In this document: positions 24,886-36,272 of the stretch, piece after piece
How positions within the stretch are numbered: the stretch's first letter is position 1
Layout: each line of letters begins with the position of its first letter
From: Manis javanica
Lineage: Eukaryota > Chordata > Mammalia > Pholidota > Manidae
Reading direction: 5' to 3'
Assembly (NCBI RefSeq): GCF_040802235.1
Contig: NW_027332182.1
Location: 434,001 to 498,000 of the forward strand
Length of the DNA stretch: 64,000 nt
The notes under the pieces: model-generated
Databases searched by the model: none
Told to the model about the DNA's origin: nothing
What the model saw: the letters and a program-made list of their open reading frames with translations, nothing else
Program-made: the position numbers and the translations under genes

Positions 24886-25740
24886 AGATTTTTTTAGGAG
24901 ATAACTTTGACTAGAGGTTTTTATACTACCTGAAAAAACATAATTTCTCTAAAATGGGGTCTGGGTCAGTGTTGGTTTAATAACATTTCAAAGTTAAAGC
25001 CTCATGATAATAAGAAAAATATACTTGGAGTGAAAATTAAAACTATATAATATAATGTTTTATTTGTATGAATATGCATATATAAATATTATAACATATT
25101 GAAATTAAAGTGTCAATGCAATTATCACTTTTGAAAAATAAATGTCTAAAAATGTGTGAAAATAGGAAATAAAGCAAGACCTATTCACCCACCTCTCACA
25201 TCTGCAATTAAGTGATTGAAACAGCCTCAATGTCACCAACATTAATAGTAAATAAACTAGGATACGTTTGAAGATCACAAGACACAGAATACAACAGGAA
25301 AATGTCTATTAAAACAAAATGTAAGAACCTAACCTGAAGCTTAGAATTACTCTCTGCTCCATTACTGCTTTTGAAGGATAGTAAAGAAAGAATCCTGACT
25401 GATTTTGAGATGATATCATCAATATTTGAGTAGAAAGACTTTGAGGTAAGTCCAGAGTGGGGAAAAAAGTAAATTGTCACGATTCCAAAGTGGTATTCTC
25501 TTTCTCCGGTGAGGAGAGATGTCATGAGGAGGGCATGCACTACTCAAAATGGTAATGAGTTTTAAGAAACAGCAAAAAAGTAGATTAGTCTGAGAAGTAA
25601 AGTTAACATGGATAAAGACTAAGCTAAAATAATTTTCACTGTTTAAAGCTTAATAAATTAGATGAATTAATAAAATTAGATCTCCAACGCTTCAATGCCC
25701 TAATAGTTTTGTGTTGGGAGTAAGGATGATGGCTTTGAAA
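24886..25740. other. Upstream DNA of OR copy 2
   Basis: AT-rich sequence without a recognisable gene. A 110-codon minus frame at 25208-25540 has no known motif. The ERV remnant expected about 2.5 kb upstream, by analogy with units 1 and 3, is not visible; the ERV mosaic begins here instead. Confidence 0.4.
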
Positions 25741-26006
25741 ATTTCATTTATTTCATTTTCTTACATTTTATGTATTTCAACAGTTTCATTTTGGCATAAT
25801 TGATATTCAGAAACTGCATATTTATCATATTCAGTTGACATGTTTGGACATATGCAAATAGCTATCATACCATCATAACGACTAAGGTAACGGGTACAGC
25901 CAACATCTCCCAGAGTTTCCTTGTTCTCTTATTATGTGTGTTTGTGCAGGAGCGTGTGTGTGGTAGGAATATTACCTGAGATCTACTCATTTAGTACATT
26001 TTGAAG
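25741..26006 (-). mobile_element. Old L1M 3' fragment, minus strand
   Basis: The plus strand reads TCATTTTGGCATAATTGATA and then a run ending in AGTTTCCTTGTTCTCTTATT, the antisense form of an old L1M 3' UTR. It is cut off on the right by the LTR starting at 26007. Confidence 0.5.
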
Positions 26007-26393
26007 TGCAGAATACTCCGTGGGCTTTGTCCCACATAGTCAGCGGTGGCAGAAAGAACTACTAAAGATAGGAAAGTCAAGAGAGGTGAGAGGGAGGCTA
26101 AGGGACGTCTCCCCGAACAGCTCTCAAGCTCTCATATTTATTAAGCCTACATTTACAAAAGCAATGTTTGGTATGTCAGGAGGCTACGTGCCAAACAGGA
26201 TGCTGCAGGGAACGTGCAGGCAGTCAAGTACAGCCATTTCCATGACTTCAAAGGAGAGTAAAATCCTAAGCAACTATGAATAGATAAGCGAAGCATGTTT
26301 TGCTGTTTTCAACATGATGAGGAAGCAGTGTTCTGCTTTGCCAGGTGGCCCTACAGCTTTCCAATCCAGGACATAGCCATTTGATTCCCCACA
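26007..26393 (-). repeat. LTR of betaretrovirus-like ERV (3' LTR)
   Basis: On the minus strand this runs from TGTGGGGAATC (26393) to GAGTATTCTGCA (26007), so it has TG and CA ends and a length near 387 bases. AATAAA lies at 26137-26142 (plus strand TTTATT), followed by GAGAGCTTGAGAGC and TTCGGGGAGACGTC, a pattern common in class II LTRs. A purine-rich stretch (AAAAATGGGGATATG) immediately precedes it on the minus strand and could be the polypurine tract. No partner 5' LTR is present in the window. Confidence 0.55.
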
Positions 26394-27557
26394 TATCCCC
26401 ATTTTTGGTTGTAATATCCTTCAATCTTCTCAGAAAACAGCAACATAACCAGCTCTTGCTCATGATGCTTGGCGTCGGTCATAACAATACAAATGATTCA
26501 TAAGGCTATGAAAATAATGAAAAAGATTAACAGACCAAGAGCTACAATGACCCAATACATCAACTAATGCTATGGAACCATTTTGTTGGGTAGCCATTTC
26601 ATGACACTGGATAAATCTTGTTCAGCTTGTATTTGTGTTTCTGGTTAGATGTCAAGTAATTGTTGATGTAATTGAGTAGAGTATTAATTTCTATCTGAAT
26701 ATTAGAGGAAAAGGCTCCTTGCAAGTGTTGATTTACAAGGTCCCATGAGTGCTGGAATAGATTATACGGCAATGGGCTGACACAGATTTTGTCCTGTTGT
26801 CAATCGCATTGCATGTGTTGTTGATCAATTGAGCTTGTTTTTGGTCCCCAAGCCACTCAAGAGCAGCCTCCACAGCCTGCAGCCTCTGCATAATGCCCTT
26901 ATCAATTTCTGTTTGTGTTATCATTGCTCAAGTGATGTTAGTCATAACATGGTTAACTACCTGTAGGTAAAATTGAAATATTTCCAGAATCTCTCACCTG
27001 GCCCTCTCCACATAAATAGGTAATTACAATGGGAGCAGAGAATATCTGACTAGAGAGGTTTGGTGGGGCCCTTTTTGCAGCCAGGCTGTGAGAGACATGG
27101 GTAAGCAGAAGTGAACAACTGTGTGTAATCAGTAAAGAGGGTTCTCCCATTCCATTTGTCCCTATGACTTATTTCAGTTCAGAGCTATTTTGCCCCAGCT
27201 AAAATAGTGACTGCCGTAATGAAGAAGACAATGAACGATCCAGTAAATCTCTTGGGTCTCCATTTAGATATGGGAGGAGTTAATTTAGCAAGACCATTAG
27301 ACCCTTCCCAGGGTTGTGTCAAATTTACCAGGAACCAAACTTGAGACTTTTTAATATAACCACGTGTGAAATATTGAATTTAGTGAATTTATAATGACTA
27401 ATGAAGAACATATACCAAGCCATGGAAGTAACAGTAAAAATATAGTCTGTGTTGCCAAAAACCATATCTAAATTGTTGCTTGTCATTAGGAAGATGTAAG
27501 AATGAGGAGTCCTCAATAACATGCTATTAGGGATACTGTGTTTGAGAGCCATGGAAA
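26394..27557 (-). pseudogene. Betaretrovirus-like env remnant, interrupted
   Basis: A degraded envelope gene on the minus strand. The C-terminal end of the surface subunit lies at about 27325-27557, followed near 27220-27290 by an RPKRF basic motif like a subunit cleavage site and a hydrophobic stretch (FIVFFITAV) in the position of a fusion peptide. Then an LTR in the opposite orientation (26962-27200) interrupts it. The transmembrane subunit resumes with RLQAVEAALEWLGDQ at about 26865-26910, which resembles the heptad region of class II (ERVK/betaretrovirus) Env. Stops and frameshifts are frequent, so it is non-functional. Its gag-pol partner is not present; the neighbouring provirus is of a different type. 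Confidence 0.6.
26962..27200 (+). repeat. Solo LTR inside env, plus strand
   Basis: Begins TGTAGGTAAAATTG and contains ATTTCCAGAATCTCTC, TAGGTAATTACAATGGG and the ending TTCAGAGCTATTTTGCCCC. All of these match the LTR pair of the adjacent provirus (27558-27861 and 33329-33635), but here on the opposite strand. The 3' end is ragged, so the right boundary is approximate. It splits the env remnant. Confidence 0.65.
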
Positions 27558-27861
27558 TGCAAGTCCAAGGGGGACAGTCCTGGGGCAAAATACCTCTGAA
27601 ACCAAAATTAGTCAAACGGAGAAATAAGGTAAGAGACCTATTTATTTCTTGCAGGCAGTCATCCCATCTCTCTCTTGTCCAGGCTGCAGCAGAAAAAAGC
27701 TCAGGAAAGCTTCCCGTTCCAAATAAACCCTCTCACACCCTTGTAATTACCTATTGATAGGAAGATGGACTACTAATCCCCACCCCTTGCAAACACCAAT
27801 TTATATGCAGATGCATCAAAACCAGATGAGAGATTCTGGAAATATTACAATTTTATCCACA
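27558..27861 (-). repeat. 3' LTR of the provirus
   Basis: On the minus strand it starts TGTGGATAAAATTG at 27861, carries ATTTCCAGAATCTCTC, an AATAAA signal at 27641-27646 (plus strand TTTATT) and the segment TATTTTGCCCCAGGAC, and ends ACTTGCA at 27558. It matches the LTR at 33329-33635 along its whole length with many substitutions, which implies an old insertion. Confidence 0.8.
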
Positions 27862-28299
27862 GCCCACCACTCCAGAAATCTTACCTCACAGTGTACACAG
27901 TCCCCATTTTCTGCAATGGCCCTGTTCAAGAAAACTTGAGCATTGCAAGGAGGCCATGAATATAAAATAACAAAGGCAATAAAATCATGATAATCCTCAT
28001 TTGGAGGCTTCAGCTAGGTTCAAAGTCCTAGGCAGGTTAGGTCGAAAGCTCCCCACTCCACAGGCAGTAAGAAGCTGAACAGGTAATTCAGAGCAATCAT
28101 CATGACACACCTGCAGCCAGGGGACACATCCAGACCATAAGGACTGTATAAGAAAATAACCTTAAGGGTGATAAGATTCATGTTTTAAATGACACCAACA
28201 TAGGCAACTCTTGTCCATCAGGTAGGATGAATTAAAAGGAGACGTCCTGTGATAGGACAGTGGCAGGAATGGGATCTCATCCTGGTCTAGTATACCAGA

Positions 28300-29250
28300 T
28301 TTTAACCCCTCTCCCTGTGGGAGTTACAGGTGGGTTATTATGTAGGGCTGTGGGGGGTACATGCAGTGGCCATAAAGATAAAACACAATTTCCCAGTAAG
28401 ATGCTTTTACCTCCCAGATGTATTTGGTCACTGCTGTGATCTTTCGGGGACATTCGACTATTCCTCCAGGAATACACATGAGGCCAGCTTCCAGGCCTTT
28501 TCCTCAAGGTGCCAAAAGAGCCAGCCATATTTTGTCCATGTGGCAAAATGTCCAGGACCATGTCCATTCAACAGTGTCTCCAGGGCTTACTGCAGAAGGG
28601 GCTGGCAGCAGGATGTTACTCTGTTGGCCATATCCCGGCTTCAATAACTCCTCTTTGGTTAGCACATGCAGGTGTATAGGAGACCCAGCAATGTGTGTTA
28701 GCATATCCACAGGGCTCAAAGATCCTTTCCAGGGCTTCTCATTCAAACACCATAGCACTGTACATAATTGAACTGACCAGCCCAATAGACTATTGGTATC
28801 TGATTTCAGGCCAGATTTCAATCAAACATTGTACCTCTCTATCATGCTTTCCCCAGGAGGGTTATATGGTACATGAAACTTCCACTTCATTCCTAATTTC
28901 TGCACCCATCCTTGTAATGAATGTGCAATAAACTGCATGCTTGATCACTCAATAACCTGTGGCTGGCCATAGGCTGCAAACAGATGATCTAGACCCCTCT
29001 TGAGGGTTTGCTGATTTGCACCACATGCAAGAAAAGCAACCAATAGGCCAGTAGCTGTATCCACACAAATCATGGCATACCTTCTGTTATGGGCAGAGGC
29101 CTAATATAGTCTATCTGCAACCAGGCAAGGGGTATCAGCCCCTTTACTATTATCCCATGTTGCTGTAGGACTCAGTGTCAGTCCCTCTTAGAGCACACAG
29201 GGCACTCGTTCCAGGCTCTGCTGACTTCTTCAAAGGTCAACAGCAAGCCC
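28300..29250 (-). pseudogene. pol: integrase region, decayed
   Basis: Minus-strand frames in this stretch carry integrase-like sequence; the segment at about 28830-28880 reads NPPGESMIERYN, where the Glu of GES probably corresponds to the catalytic Glu of the D,D-35-E triad. A TGA stop follows a few codons later. The 105-codon frame at 28504-28821 is the C-terminal portion (includes WCLNEKPWKGSLSP). Integrase would insert viral cDNA in host DNA; here it is dead. Plus-strand frames over the same region (28330-28771) are antisense shadows. Confidence 0.6.
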
Positions 29251-29459
29251 CAATGATGGGATACAGCCCACATTGTCTTTTTCCCACTTGCAACAAATGC
29301 TCATGTAATCGTTCGGTTAACCAGTCTTTCCTTCTAACCAGCACACCTGGGCCAGTGTGTCTGTTTCATCATTCCCTGGGGATGCCAAAGGCAAATGGCC
29401 AGTCACATGTTATACAGTAACAGTCTTAGTCTGACCAGAGGCCCACAGTTCTTGCCAGA

Positions 29460-30300
29460 ACTCTTACTCCCAAAGGGAGTAGTGACCAACCATCCAGTTG
29501 ACATGGTACCATGTCGATAGCCATAGGGTAATGCCCCAATAGACAGCCCAGCTGTTAGTGTTGACAACTACAGGGGAGGTCTCCTGGGTGATCATGAGCC
29601 ATACCTGCCTGCAACTCAGCCCATTGACTGATCTTCCCCCCCTCCATCCTCCATCCATATTGTCTCGGCGTTAGGATGGAAAGCCACAGCCCTCCACTTT
29701 GGGGGCTGCCCACAACTGGAGCCATTGGTATACCATGTATATATAGGGGATTTTCCCTCCTGGTAAGGACTGTCTGCTACCAGTGGCTCAAAAGCAATTT
29801 CTTCCTGCTTTCCACCAGTATATATCACTGACACTAGTAAGTATTGAAATTCTCCACTTAAGGGACTAGTAGAACAGATGTTATGCTGCTGTAAATATGC
29901 GCCCATTTGGCCAGTATAAGCATCTATGCCACACCACTCCATGGCCTTTTGGTTCAGTCTTGCACCTGCCCCTCAATGGGATAGGTGGTCATTATCTTGA
30001 ACCTGTTCTGGTGATGGGCTCCATAGCCAGAAAGGTGAGGTATACAGCAGGCCGTTGCTTCTCTACCAAGGTGTACCAGACCTCTGCTCCTTTCCACAGT
30101 TGTGCCCAGAATCCAATGGGTTGTTGTGTCCATTCAAGCTGCTGCCGAAGACCCCATCCATAACCACCTTTGGTTACATGAACATCTGGCTCACTGGGCT
30201 GTGGTGGGCCCATTACACTGAAGGCCTGCACAGCCTTGACTGCTCACTTAGCAGCAGTAAAAGAAGATGCACACGTCTCCGCCCAGTCCCACCTGATGCC
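29460..30300 (-). pseudogene. pol: RNase H region, decayed
   Basis: The minus frame at 29616-29942 contains YTNGSSCGQPPKW (29694-29732). Retroviral RNase H usually has TDGS here, so the first catalytic Asp appears changed to Asn. The frame then continues toward AVAFHPNAETIW. Upstream, about 29950-30300 is tether-like sequence in broken frames. The order after reverse transcriptase and before integrase agrees with the standard pol layout. Confidence 0.55.
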
Positions 30301-30376
30301 CTTTCATACCAACCTGTATGAGTGCTTCGCAATTTGTGCCAAGTGTGGGATAAATACTCTCCAGTAGCCTAAAAGA

Positions 30377-30699
30377 CCCAAAAACTCTTGAAAGACCACC
30401 ATGGTGGTAGCCGTAAGGAAAGCCTAGACCTTGTCTAGGACTATTTCAGTAATAACTTTAGTTTTACCCAACTCAACTACCCCCAAGAATTTTACAGACA
30501 AACCAGGTCCCTGAACCTTAGTCTATCTAATAGACTCTTGAAAACTCTTGAAACCAAAAACTCTTGAAAGAGCACCATGGTTATAGGGGTAGGGAAAGCC
30601 TGGGCACTGTCTATGACTATTTCAGGAATAACTTTAGTTCTACCCAACTGAACTACCCCCAAGAATTTTATAGACAAACCAGGTCCCTGAACCTTAGTG
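30377..30699 (-). repeat. 176-bp imperfect tandem duplication in pol
   Basis: Two copies offset by 176 bases: CTCTTGAAAG at 30385 and 30561, and CTGAACCTTA at 30511 and 30687, with the intervening text (CCCAACTCAACTACCCCCAA against CCCAACTGAACTACCCCCAA) closely matched. They lie at the end of the reverse transcriptase region. The copies differ at many positions, so the duplication is old. Confidence 0.85.
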
Positions 30700-31640
30700 C
30701 TGTTCACTGTCCATCGTTTCTCCTATAGATGTTGGAGAGGTCTACGTACTGTTTCTTCTCAATTTGAAAGAGAATCAGGCATGAGCATAATATCATCAAT
30801 GTAGTGATACACCTGCACTGTTTGTGGTTTCTTCCATGTGGCCAAGTCCTGGGCTACAGGTCCATGACAGATGGTGGGACTGTGGAGGTATCCCTGTGGA
30901 AGGACAGTGAAAGTCCACTGCCAGCCTTCCCACATGAAGGGAAACTGTCCCTGACTTTCCTGTCCTATGTCAACAGAGAAGAAAGCACTAGCAATGTCCA
31001 CTACATAATGATAAGTCCCCAATTCATGACTTCATGTGTCCATAAGGACTGCTATAGAGGGGACAGCAGCATGCAATAGGGGTGTGACTTTGTTCAATTC
31101 CCTGTAGTCCAAAGTCATATGCCAGGACTGTCTGGCATTTTCATTGGCCACACTGGGGAGAAAAGGACTATGAGTGGGCTTTATTATGCCTACCTTCTCC
31201 AACTACTTCAGAGTTTTTCCAATTTCCATGTGCCCCTCTGGCAATGTATACTGCTTAATATTTGTCACTCCCCTAGGGATAGGCAGAGCTATGGGTGGGT
31301 GCTTACCATGTCCCCTCAGAACTTTCTTTACCACATGTACCCTCAATCTGAACTCATCTGCAATGGTCTGTAACCACGGGCCCTGCGTTACATCCACCCC
31401 CAAAATATATTCAGGGAAGGGAGAAATGTACACAGTATACTCTTTTGGGGGTAAACATCCTATCCCCCATGGTATTTGGGCTTTCTTCAGTCTAATTGCC
31501 TTACCCCCATAGGCATCTGTCACAGCAGAGGTCCCAGAAAAATGTTCAGGGTTGCCATAAATCAAAGAACACTCAGCTCATGTTTCCTCCACACCAGAAC
31601 ATGTTGTATGTTCATAGGGGAAAGGTGAATTGCTAATTCT
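30492..31640 (-). pseudogene. pol: protease and reverse transcriptase
   Basis: The frame at 31203-31565 holds a protease end and linker (YILGVDV near 31395). The Asp-Thr/Ser-Gly active site expected just upstream reads Glu-Thr-stop, so the protease is dead. The RT frame at 30759-31022 has [10 protein letters not shown] and the catalytic YIDD at 30792-30803, both conserved in retroviral RTs. The frame at 30492-30707 carries KFLGVV, the thumb-side motif, inside the tandem duplication. Stops and frameshifts separate all three pieces. RT would copy genomic RNA to DNA; no product is likely now. Confidence 0.75.
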
Positions 31641-31929
31641 ACACGTGGCCTCTGGTTCCTACCATGTCCTCCAAGGTGGTGGCCTTGACCTTCCCTCAGT
31701 CAAACTGCAACACCCAATCATTTTCCTGTGGGGCAGAGGTGCCAGGCAAATCCTGAGTACTGTCCCACAGGAAGTCTTGCAGGGACATAGGCTGGACAAG
31801 GGGCTTTGCCTCTGGCTTCCATGTCCTGAGTCTTAGCAGCTTGAACTACTGCTCTGTCTTTAATTGGTGACACAGTTCTAACAAGATTCTATTGGGCTGC
31901 CCATCAAGTTTTTCTTTTACTACCCCAGC

Positions 31930-33092
31930 TTTTATCAAATCAACTCACATCTGGGTCCTTGAGACCTTCACGGGGCCTTCTGCACCTCTCCTTTCAGTCG
32001 TACTCTGTACTTCCTTCTGGGCTCTTATTGTTTCAGCTTCCCCCTGATCTGCTAAAATACGAGTAGCCTCACTTACGGATTGCTGCATGTGAGGGGAATG
32101 AATAGTCACTAGGGACCCAAAGAGAGATGGGGGAGCTGTATGCAACACCAGATTTATCATTCCTATAATGAACAACTCCTCATCAGGTTCTTGGGGGCCC
32201 ATATTATAGATGATATTTTTCATGCCCAATTCCTGCAACACCTGTTGGACCTCTGCATACATTTTCCAGTTAGTGGCAAAATATGCTAAATCATGCTGAT
32301 TAGGCCAAACTGACCTGATGGCTGCTGTCAGCCAATCCAAAACACCCTAATCCCTGAGGTGTTACGGGCACTTTGCAGCCACCGCCAGAGAGACGAGTGA
32401 GTCATCAGGGAAGCCAGTTTACTCATTTCAGAACCCAACATAACAATGTTTTCCACCCCCATATCCCAGAGATGGAAAAGCCATATAAGCAGAGGTTCCA
32501 GTGGCTTCTGCTGATACCAGATGCACATGCCCACCAGCTCACTGTGGGTATAAAGGTGGAGCACAAAGTGCTCCAAACCTGGGGAGGTGTTGGCTCCTCA
32601 CCTTCAGGAGCCCACAGTTGTTGCGTTTTTACTTTATTAATTATGACCTGGTGAGCTTTTAATATGGGAGAAGCTGGTGCCTGCCTCAGTTGCTGGCCTC
32701 AGCAACAGATCAGACTTTGGAGCTGATACTCTCCCAGCACCTCATCCACCACCTCTGGAGCTGAAGTCACCACACTTTCCTACCTATCCCCCACCACCTT
32801 CTGCAGGGTGTCCTCTCCTGCTGCCTCCCCCTGATGCTGCTAAAGTGTTTTCCAGAAGCGTCACCTGTCCTCTCAGTAAGTGTATCTCTTCCTTAAGGGC
32901 ATCGCATAGGTCATCACCCAGCTCCTCCAAGCGGTGCTGATGTGTGTCTCTCTTCTGCAAAAGTCTTTCTCTCTCCTCAATAACACTTTCCACTATGTGG
33001 ATGAAAAGAGATACTGCAATGCTACCGCTCAGGGCCTCTATGCAGTCTCCTCTCTGATGGAGGGCTAATTCTGCAGCTTCTAGGGTCTCCAC
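31930..33092 (-). pseudogene. gag remnant with coiled-coil start
   Basis: The 102-codon frame at 32784-33092 has a heptad-like helix at residues 44-88 (includes RLEELGDDLCDALKEEIHLL), followed by a Pro/Gly-rich tail. Capsid-like sequence follows in two overlapping frames, 32328-32576 (ENIVMLGSEMSKLASL) and 31945-32340 (SVWPNQHDLAYFATNWKMY), joined by a frameshift near 32330. I did not recognise a CCHC zinc knuckle in the part I read. A long N-terminal coiled coil is typical of ERV-L and spumavirus-like Gag, but it is not proof. Gag would form the particle core; this copy is broken. Confidence 0.6.
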
Positions 33093-33328
33093 CCTTCCCC
33101 AATTATGGGGAAGGCCCTACCCTTCTAGGAGGTGCTTTACCCTAGACCAGTTCCCCACTACAAACTCCCCAATTGGAAGCCCCACAGATACGGTGTTCCC
33201 GAGTGAAGCTGCACCCTCTAATGCTGCAGCCACGGGGGCCTCCCCACCATCCTTAGAGGTAACCCACCCAAGGTTTGCACCCATTTAGACAGATTTAAGG
33301 TTCGTAGGTCCTGCCAACTACCTCCAGA

Positions 33329-33635
33329 TGTAACTCTAAGGGGAACATCCCCAGGGCAAAATGCCTCTGAAACTGAAATCAGTCAAAGGGAGAAAGAAAG
33401 TTAAGAAAGCCATTTATTTCTTACAAGCAATCATCCCATTTGTCTCTAGACCAGACTTCAGCAGAAGAGAGCTCCCACACTACCTCTCTGATCCAGACTA
33501 ACCCTCACATGACCTTATAATAATGTACTGATATGTAGCTAGACTAATGCTCTCCACCCCTAAGAAACACCTATTGATATGCAGATGCACTAAAGCCAAA
33601 TGAGAGATTCTGGAAATATGACAGTTTTACCCACA
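33329..33635 (-). repeat. 5' LTR of the provirus
   Basis: On the minus strand it runs from TGTGGGTAAAACTG (33635) to GAGTTACA (33329), about 307 bases, with AATAAA at 33413-33418 (plus strand TTTATT). It pairs with 27558-27861. The sequence just inside it on the minus strand is TCTGGAGGTAGTTGGCAGGA, a possible but unassigned primer-binding site starting at TGG. Confidence 0.8.
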
Positions 33636-33918
33636 GATTACTTATTGGATTATAGTTGGATGAGCTGGGGTTAGAACAGTTATTTATGTACTCTGAATTA
33701 GAAAATAAATAAATGAAATGTGACGTGTGCCACATGATGCAATGTAGTACTTAGAATAAATCAAACCATTTATTTTCAGATATTATCATCATTTGAGTTA
33801 AGAAAAGCAAGGTTTGACATTAATTGTATAGTAACATCTATTATAATTAAACACACACTCACATTTTCCTATACACACTCTTCCTTTTGTTAAAATTATT
33901 ATTGTCATGTTAAGAGGG
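33636..33918 (-). repeat. 3' flank of OR copy 3, distal part
   Basis: Short piece of the duplicated OR unit between the provirus and the next LTR; AAATAAATGAAATGTGACG near 33705 and GAATAAATCAAACCATTTA near 33753 align with units 1 and 2. Confidence 0.5.
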
Positions 33919-34839
33919 TGCTGTTTATTTTCCTCAGTTCTTGTCTCTGCCACAACAAAGACGTGAAGGGCAGAGACCCAGTAGTGAAGCAGAGTTAAAG
34001 TTTTATTTAAAGTTAGTTTTGTAAAGAGAGAAAATGTGCAGATGACCTCATCGAGGAGAGGACACCTGAAAGGTTGGAGAGAGAATGTTTAAGGCTCTGT
34101 ACTTACAAAGTGTGGGCGACCTCAGAGAGACGAGTGCCTTGAAAGAGTGGAGAGAGAAAGTGCACACTCAGAGAAAGGGGAGTTACTTCTGAGAGAGAGA
34201 CACACCCTGAAAGATGGGGGAAAAGTCTATGTACTTAAAAAGTGTGGGTGACCTCGGAGAGAGGTGCACTGAAAGATTGGGGGTGTGCCCTTTTAAAGAT
34301 TTTTCAGGAATGTTACAAAGGGCTAGGGGTCTGAACTTGCTAATTGGTCTCAAGATGTTTATCTTTGATGAGACATTAAGTTTCTTATCAGTCCTCTGGG
34401 TAATTCTTCAAACTTAACAAAAGAAATTCACTGCTCTGATTCCCTCCCTGGATAGCAGCTTCCTGGTCTAGGAGTTTATCAACCAAGATAGCCTGCCCTG
34501 CCTCCATGGTGGGCTGAGTTATTGTCTGTTTGCTAGAGAATCTGTTAGGAATCTTACTTCTTAACTTCTTGGATTTTTAAATGCAGTTCCAGCTTTAAAG
34601 TGGAATCTTCTTGTCTTTATTATGCTGTTTATAGGTGGGCATTTTCGCAGGTTAAAGTAAATCTTACAATGGCATGATCTAATTGACACAATGAAGACAT
34701 GGGCTGGGCTCATTTACTTTTCTTTATCTGAGGAATATTCAAATATTCTAGGCCAAGTTGCTCCTGACCTTCTGAGGTTCAACTGATTAACTCATTAACT
34801 CTGAGTCTTTTCTGTGTTTCTAGTTTTAGCTGGCTAACA
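33919..34839 (-). repeat. Solo LTR, minus strand
   Basis: A 0.92-kb block with an AATAAA signal at 34002-34007 (plus strand TTTATT) and TG/CA-like ends. It shares text with the LTR inside the OR pseudogene at 36431-37230: GGGCTGAGTTATTGTCTGTT (about 34512) against GGGTTGAGTTATTGTCTATT, plus a TTTAAATGCAGTTCCAGCTT-like stretch. Both are on the same strand. There are GA-rich internal repeats around 34020-34290 (AGAGAGAA units). The boundaries are approximate and no target-site duplication was found. Confidence 0.6.
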
Positions 34840-35780
34840 TTTTGAGTCCCTTGTAGTGGGCTTTACTGGCTGTAATTCTCTTTACACCCTGCTCATATCT
34901 ATTTTTCTGCCTAACAGTCAGATTATAGATGCAAAAGTTTATTAATTTTTCAAATAAATCACAGTTATAAAGCAGAAAAACTGTCTTCATTGCATAACAT
35001 GGAGATAAATAGCACCAGTGTAATTCCTTTCCATCTTTATTATTATAAATCACTAAAACATTTTCATGACAACTAAAAAAAACATGACTTTTTATCAAAC
35101 AATTATATTTGATGTAGAACTGCTTGTGAGTTTAATCAATCAGGGCCTTGAATCATGTTTGTCATATGTTGTTCAATGAAAGATTTCATTCTTACAATAG
35201 ACTATTGTTATCTGTATATTTGGACATCATGGAAATATAAACAGCTTTTTATCTGAAGAGTAAATTCATGTGCCATTCCTTGAATAATACTATTCAACTA
35301 TACACTGAATAAAACATTATATAAGCAGTACATGCCTGTGAAGTTTTTAAGAGTATATAAAACAAAATCTATTTTATCTCTGAAAGGTATTATGCATTGT
35401 GTGTCCAAATCAGTGCTTTCATGTCCTCTCTGCACCATTACTAGCTTCTCCTGGGACAACTTTTGCATTCCCTGTACCTCATCCATCTATATCCCCTGGA
35501 CAGGAATAGCAATGGCTGGAGGCAGCAACCTAATGGCCATCTTCTTTCTCTTTGTTTTTCTTAATGATTAGATTATATTTAAAAAATGAACTTATAGATC
35601 ATCCCCATCTGTTTTATGGGTGCAAGGCAGTTACTTCTGAGTTCCGCCTGTGCTGTATAAATCATCCTTTCCTTCCCATGGCTTGCTGGCTTATTCATGG
35701 AAACTACAAAACAGACTTTATGTTGTGTATTTTAATGATATGATTGGACCTGTTTATAAGTGTACGTTTTTATTTTTGTG

Positions 35781-35814
<34 letters not shown>

Positions 35815-36272
35815 AATACACTTTTTGTACAAATATGGAAAAATAAGCAATAAGATTATATTACATATTGGAAAAGAGAAGAGTTAGGGTGTATTTCAGA
35901 GTTAAAGAGGACTGTTTCAATCCTACCTCTGCTACTGAAATCAACATGTACATGGGGAAATTAATCATCTTTCCAGGCCTTAGTTTATTTATAACAAAAT
36001 GACTATGGTGAGACAAAAGAAAAATTCACTCTTTACTACTAAAGTTAACACTCAAAAAGAGCACAATGCATACAATAAATAATTCAGTTTGCTCAAGGAA
36101 ATATTCTCTTCATTTGATTAACTCTAGCCTGTTTATATATACCTTACTGTACCAAATAATAATATAACTAAAATTATAAATTTACCTTAATTTTGGGATA
36201 ATTTTTTATGGGCATTTTTTTTATCCACTTTGATTTCTGAAATAATTCTCCAAGTCAAACAAAAATACCTCT
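34840..36272 (-). repeat. 3' flank of OR copy 3, proximal part
   Basis: Continuation of the duplicated OR unit: TATAAGCAGTACATGCC near 35320 and ACTAGCTTCTCCTGG near 35440 align with unit 2 near 22050 and 22140. A TA dinucleotide microsatellite lies within it. The 79-codon and 63-codon plus frames near 35332-35743 have no known motif. Confidence 0.55.
35783..35811. repeat. (TA)n microsatellite
   Basis: An uninterrupted alternating TA run of about 28 bases, likely length-variable. Confidence 0.9.

Larger units (their letters stand above)
27558..33635 (-). mobile_element. ERV provirus: LTR-gag-pol-LTR, no env
   Basis: A complete but decayed provirus on the minus strand, 6.1 kb, flanked by two related LTRs of about 305 bases. 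Between them, in order, are gag, protease, reverse transcriptase, RNase H and integrase remnants; only about 440 bases separate the integrase end from the 3' LTR and no env is visible. The coiled-coil gag start and the missing env are like ERV-L/class III elements, but I cannot assign the family with certainty. No target-site duplication is obvious: the left flank is env DNA of another element and the right flank is OR-unit DNA, which suggests recombination or deletion after insertion. Confidence 0.8.

Noticed and set aside
28330..28771. Overlapping plus-strand frames of 105 and 117 codons
   Set aside because: They are antisense to the ERV integrase region.
30377..30699. Short repeats considered as a CRISPR-like or regulatory array
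   Set aside because: There are only two long copies in tandem inside pol; it is a simple tandem duplication in a eukaryotic genome.
31174..31512. 112-codon plus-strand frame
   Set aside because: It is antisense to the ERV protease and linker region.
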